From: an uncultured Clostridium sp.
GTDB taxonomy: Bacteria; Bacillota; Clostridia; TANB77; CAG-508
NCBI GenBank assembly: GCA_900554815.1
Contig: USIO01000032.1
Location: 1-16,973, forward strand
Length of the DNA stretch: 16,973 nt
Direction: 5' to 3'
Both the position numbers and the translations under genes were made by a program. Below the pieces are notes generated by a model that was given only the letters and a program-made list of their open reading frames with translations, was not told the DNA's origin and made no database searches. Positions 14,244-16,973 of this stretch are shown piece by piece. How positions within the stretch are numbered: position 1 is the stretch's first letter; every line of letters starts with the position of its first letter.

Positions 14244-15137
14244 TTACCTTTTCTTTGATGATTGTCTTATTTTTTCGTGATAAAAATAATTAATTATAAT
14301 TGGCTTTCCTGTAGGATTTTTTAAAAAAGGCTCTTCATCAATAACATACATATACCTATTTTTATTAGCATATTCTTCTACTTGCTTGTCTAACATTTCC
14401 CAGTAAGATATATTCTTTTTATTATATATTTCATCATATAAAGGATATAAAGCAGGATATTTTTCTTTAATATAATTCATTATTGTTCCTTTAAAACTAC
14501 CTCTTAAATTTAAGTTTTCAAGCCATATATAATCACAAAAATCTTTAATTTCTTCAATAATAGAAAAAACATCTGTAATCCCTGGAAATATTGGGGATAT
14601 AAAACAAGTTGTTCTTATTCCTTCATCATGAATCTGTTTCATTGCCTCAATTCTTGATTTGATTGTAGGGGTATTTTCCATATCTTTTTTAAATCTTTCA
14701 TCTAATATATTCATTGACCAAGAAACTAATGGATTAGGGTAATTTTTTATTAAATCTATATCTCTTGTTACTAAATTTGATTTTGTTGTTACGATAAGAT
14801 TTATTCCACTACCTTGCATTTCTTCTAAAAATGTTCTTGTTCTCTTATATTTAGCTTCAAAATAATTATATCCATCTGTAACTGATCCAATTATCATAGT
14901 TTTTCCTTTATACTTTTGTGGGTTGTTGATTTTGTTCCAATACTTAACATCTAAAAACATTCCCCAATCTTCTTTATGATTAGTAAATCTTTTCATAAAT
15001 GTTGCATAACAATACCTACAAGCAAAAGGACAACCTACATAAGGATTTATTGAATATCCTGCAATAGGTAAATTAGATTTTGTTAGAATTGTATCAACTT
15101 TCTTTTCTTTTATAACTACATTTTTTAAATCTATCAT
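14244..15137 (-). CDS. Radical SAM protein, SplB/Rv2578c-like
   Basis: 297 aa. The radical SAM cluster motif C36-P-F-A-C40-R-Y-C43 follows NPYVG, as in COG1533/SPL-family proteins. Later landmarks are GSVTDGYNYFEAKYKRTR, LIVTTKSNLVTRDIDL, VSWSMNILDERF and the CFISPIFPGITD strand. These enzymes cleave S-adenosylmethionine with a 4Fe-4S cluster; true spore photoproduct lyase repairs thymine dimers, but its extra conserved Cys is not obvious here and the substrate of this subgroup is unknown. Its start is 2 nt after the stop of the other radical SAM gene, whose last codons supply GGAG, so both proteins are made together. Confidence 0.85.
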   Translation of the reverse strand: MIDLKNVVIKEKKVDTILTKSNLPIAGYSINPYVGCPFACRYCYATFMKRFTNHKEDWGMFLDVKYWNKINNPQKYKGKTMIIGSVTDGYNYFEAKYKRTRTFLEEMQGSGINLIVTTKSNLVTRDIDLIKNYPNPLVSWSMNILDERFKKDMENTPTIKSRIEAMKQIHDEGIRTTCFISPIFPGITDVFSIIEEIKDFCDYIWLENLNLRGSFKGTIMNYIKEKYPALYPLYDEIYNKKNISYWEMLDKQVEEYANKNRYMYVIDEEPFLKNPTGKPIIINYFYHEKIRQSSKKR

Positions 15138-15139
15138 AA

Positions 15140-15796
15140 TTATTCTCCAAATTCTTTAGGAAATTCTTGTATCATTTCATCTTCATTTAATATTCCTAAT
15201 AAATCTTCTTTCATAAATACAGGAATATTCTTTTCTTTCGCTTGATTATAAATATTATAAATCCATTCTTTTTTTGATACTGCTTTATTCTTTCTATTTC
15301 CTGTTTCTGTTCCGATTACTACCCAAGATATGTCTGTTAAATCTAATTTTCCTACATCATCAAAAAGTGGCTCAAAGGTAATATGATAATGTTTCGCTTT
15401 TATATTTTTTCTTAAAATATCTATCTTTTCCTTTTCTTTTGATGATGTAACAGTTACACCAAACCAGCCATTATCGGGGGTATCAGTTAGTTTTATTTTA
15501 TCAGGTCTTTTTGTTAAAAAAATGTATTGCGTATCTTGATTTTCTTTCATTTTTTCATAAACTTTATCTAACCATTCTTGTTTCCAACCACTTAAATCAC
15601 TTTGCCCAGTTAGGAGATAAGCAGTGTGTTTTTTATTATCAAGCATTTTCAATTTATTTTCAAAAAATATAGGAATATTAAAATCATCTGTTGTATGAAA
15701 TCTAGCATTATTCATTCTAGCATAACAATAAGTACAACCTATATCGCAACCGATAACTATATTTATATTTTTTATACTATCTTTTATACATTGCAT
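15140..15796 (-). CDS. DUF5131 (phage Gp37/Gp68-type) radical SAM-like protein
   Basis: 218 aa. A CxxxCxxC motif, C17-D-I-G-C21-T-Y-C24, is followed by YAR. The family landmarks are present: YIFLTKRPDKI, NGWFGVTVTSSKEKEKID, HITFEPLFDDVG, ISWVVIGTETG and IPVFMKEDL. The family is found in phages and elements and has no established substrate; it is somewhat shorter than usual. It follows the HxlR regulator by 19 nt with AAAGGAG before the ATG, so regulator and both radical SAM genes form one operon. Confidence 0.85.
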   Translation of the reverse strand: MQCIKDSIKNINIVIGCDIGCTYCYARMNNARFHTTDDFNIPIFFENKLKMLDNKKHTAYLLTGQSDLSGWKQEWLDKVYEKMKENQDTQYIFLTKRPDKIKLTDTPDNGWFGVTVTSSKEKEKIDILRKNIKAKHYHITFEPLFDDVGKLDLTDISWVVIGTETGNRKNKAVSKKEWIYNIYNQAKEKNIPVFMKEDLLGILNEDEMIQEFPKEFGE

Positions 15797-15815
15797 TTTT
15801 AAATTCTCCTTTTAG

Positions 15816-16142
15816 TTATTGTATTTTAGATTTATAAAAATCGCCAAAAGAAGCCATTATGTCTAACATCTTACTTAATTCTAATCCCAATTCGGTCATT
15901 CCATATTCAACTTTTGGTGGATTAATATTATAGTCTTTCCTATAAATAATGCCATCATTCTCTAATTGTCTTAAACTATCAGTTAATACCTTTTGTGATA
16001 CTCCATTTAATGATCTTTGCAATTCATTAAATCTCCACGGTCTTTTCATTAAATTTCTTATTATCATTAGTTTCCACTTATTGCCTACTAAAGATATTGT
16101 AGTGGCAACAGGGCATTCTGGTAATTCTTCCTTATTTCTCAT
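15816..16142 (-). CDS. HxlR-family winged-helix regulator
   Basis: 108 aa, typical of the family. PECPVATTISLVGNKWKLMIIRNL gives the N-terminal helix with a conserved Cys at residue 10, the redox-sensing position in HypR/YodB-type members. RPWRFNELQRSL and VSQKVLTDSLRQLENDGII form the helix-turn-helix and wing, and YGMTELGLEL leads to the C-terminal dimer helix. It likely binds the palindrome at 16197-16226 and controls itself, the two radical SAM genes and the divergent cupin gene, possibly in response to electrophiles or oxidants. The signal is inferred from family members. Confidence 0.9.
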   Translation of the reverse strand: MRNKEELPECPVATTISLVGNKWKLMIIRNLMKRPWRFNELQRSLNGVSQKVLTDSLRQLENDGIIYRKDYNINPPKVEYGMTELGLELSKMLDIMASFGDFYKSKIQ

Positions 16143-16172
16143 TTTTTACACTTCCCTTACAAATCTCTTAAT

Positions 16173-16200
16173 ATTATAACATATATTATTAATTAAACAA
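16173..16200 (-). promoter_or_regulatory. Promoter of the HxlR-radical SAM operon
   Basis: -35 TTGTTT (16200-16195), 16 bp, then -10 TATAAT (16178-16173) with an extended TGn. The upstream edge abuts the operator palindrome. Confidence 0.65.
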
Positions 16201-16226
16201 GCAGTTACTTTAAAGTGCGTACTTGT
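16197..16226. promoter_or_regulatory. Candidate HxlR operator between divergent promoters
   Basis: A perfect ACTTTAAAGT (16207-16216) sits in a looser dyad, ACAAG (16197-16201) to ACTTGT (16221-16226). It overlaps the -35 of the cupin gene and touches the -35 of the HxlR gene. The TACTT-type half sites resemble YodB/HypR operators. Confidence 0.5.
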
Positions 16227-16251
16227 TTTTTAATGTGTTCTTTGATATAAG
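16223..16251 (+). promoter_or_regulatory. Promoter of the cupin gene
   Basis: -35 TTGTTT (16223-16228), 17 bp, -10 TATAAG (16246-16251). The -35 overlaps the right arm of the candidate HxlR operator, consistent with repression by HxlR. Confidence 0.6.
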
Positions 16252-16286
16252 AGTATCAGAATATAATTTGAAGGAGGAATATTAAA

Positions 16287-16640
16287 ATGTCAAATTTTAT
16301 GAAAGTAAGTGCAGAAAATGCACCAAGAGTTGAATTACATGATAAATTAGGTTTAACAGGAGCAGAAATCAGCATCAATACTATTTCTGCTGGACAAAAT
16401 GTACCTTTTATTCATTCTCATAAACAAAATGAAGAAATTTATTATGTTATTGATGGCTCTGGTAAAGCAGTAATTGATAATGAAGAAATTGATTTAGTTG
16501 CTGGCGATTGGATAAGAATATCTCCAGTTGCAGAACGCCAATTTTTTGCTTCTGAAAATAATTCAATTTCTTATGTTTGTATTCAAGTAAAAGAAAATTC
16601 ACTTGAAGAATTTACTTCTAATGATGCAATTATAAAATAA
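16287..16640 (+). CDS. Cupin-domain protein
   Basis: 117 aa, one cupin barrel. Motif 1 is PFIHSHKQNEEIYYVIDGSG with metal ligands H43, H45 and E49/E50. Motif 2, GDWIRISPVAERQF, lacks the usual His, as in several small cupin_2 proteins. It could be a metal-dependent enzyme or a small-molecule binder; nothing here gives the substrate. AAGGAGG lies about 8 nt before the ATG. It is divergent from the HxlR gene and likely under its control, a common arrangement for HxlR regulators and detoxification genes. Confidence 0.9.
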   Translation: MSNFMKVSAENAPRVELHDKLGLTGAEISINTISAGQNVPFIHSHKQNEEIYYVIDGSGKAVIDNEEIDLVAGDWIRISPVAERQFFASENNSISYVCIQVKENSLEEFTSNDAIIK

Positions 16641-16644
16641 TTAT

Positions 16645-16683
16645 AAAAATCTCTGAAAATACAAGTTCTCAGAGATTTTTTTA
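16645..16683 (+). terminator. Intrinsic terminator after the cupin gene
   Basis: AAAAATCTCTGA and TCAGAGATTTTT pair over 12 bp around a 12-nt loop, followed by more T. It starts 5 nt after the cupin stop. Confidence 0.9.
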
Positions 16684-16734
16684 TTTTTTAATCCAAAGCA
16701 CAAATTACTATTTTTTGTTAGCATTATATAATAA

Positions 16735-16767
16735 AGAGTAGATAATTTCAACTATATTACCTACTCT
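16735..16767 (-). terminator. Second hairpin, likely terminator for a minus-strand gene
   Basis: AGAGTAGATAAT (16735-16746) and ATTACCTACTCT (16756-16767) pair over 12 bp; the single mismatch on plus is a G-U pair on minus. On minus it is followed by TTTATTATAT, a weak U-run. It faces the possible gene end at 16880. I see nothing else in 16684-16879. Confidence 0.5.
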
Positions 16768-16879
16768 ACTTATTGTAATTTATAATTTGCTTATTACTTT
16801 TTTCTGTCAACTCCTTTGTTTACACTATTGCTAATAATATAGAAATTGGAAATATAGCTACTGGATAAAATTCTTATTT

Positions 16880-16972
16880 TCAATTTTTCAATTTAAAAAT
16901 TTTCTTTTGGCGCTTAGTTTCAAATTTCCAATAACCATGATTACGATTTCGATGTTTTTTTTGAATCTTGTT
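16880..16972 (-). CDS. Possible 3' end of a basic protein, start outside window
   Basis: An open frame of 30 codons enters from the right edge and ends at TGA (16882-16880). The peptide is strongly basic with HGYWKFETKRQKK near its middle. The family is not recognised, and a second frame is also open over this short stretch, so it is tentative. The hairpin at 16735-16767 would fit as its terminator. Confidence 0.3.
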   Translation of the reverse strand, partial: NKIQKKHRNRNHGYWKFETKRQKKIFKLKN

Positions 16973-16973
16973 T

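Noticed and set aside
15889..15896. Third AATTCGG in the window
   Set aside because: It is antisense to the HxlR gene; the coding strand reads through in frame as ACC-GAA, so it is not another frameshift site.

Overview
The window is very AT-rich DNA with Gram-positive style gene starts (AGGAGG-type ribosome binding sites) and TGA used as a stop, for example after the single-strand binding protein and at the 133-aa/PcfK junction. This fits a low-GC Bacillota (Clostridia/Bacilli-like) host using a standard-type stop code, not a Mycoplasma-type TGA=Trp code. Most of it looks like the DNA-metabolism part of an integrated mobile element (ICE, integrative plasmid or prophage-like). No relaxase, coupling protein, VirB4 or virion gene is visible, so the transfer mode is unknown.

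Layout. (1) Positions 1-266, minus: the 5' part of a P-loop kinase-like gene with its own promoter, leaving the window. (2) Positions 372-11861, minus: about 17 closely packed co-oriented genes. In transcription order they are a DUF4313 protein, a Gp3-like recombination directionality factor candidate, a small SH3-like protein, a Rad50/RecF-like ATPase, a DUF3846 protein, a bS6-domain protein with a C-terminal extension, a full-length bS6 homologue, SSB, four small unknowns, PcfK, PcfJ, an ArdC-like metallopeptidase, an unknown, and a CHC2 zinc-finger primase fragment. A terminator at 324-364 closes the run. (3) Positions 11862-12411: a divergent control region. It holds a good minus-strand promoter, a ~320-nt structured leader ending in an attenuator-like hairpin plus U-run, and palindromes. 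(4) Positions 12412-14196, plus: a small acidic protein, a tyrosine recombinase preceded by four iteron-like repeats, a 12-bp inverted repeat and a 100-aa unknown. (5) Positions 14244-16142, minus: an HxlR regulator followed by two radical SAM genes in one probable operon, divergent from a cupin gene (plus). This may be element cargo or flanking chromosome. (6) A possible 3' end of a minus gene at 16880-16972.

The most interesting signals are these. (a) Two unrelated genes of the long operon, the ATPase and the RDF candidate, are out of frame with their well-placed ATG starts. Each is restored by a +1 shift at the same heptamer ATT-CGG-A, and I find no in-frame CGG codon in any other gene here. 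This resembles hungry-codon +1 frameshifting as in Ty1 CUU-AGG-C. (b) Seven of the 17 operon proteins, all unrelated, end in Ala-Ala, encoded by varied codons; this resembles the LAA end of the ssrA degron. (c) The whole operon sits behind a leader RNA with a terminator and competing stems. (d) An rpsF-ssb pair without rpsR, plus a second S6-domain protein, has been captured by the element. All of these are readings by eye; no search or folding was run.
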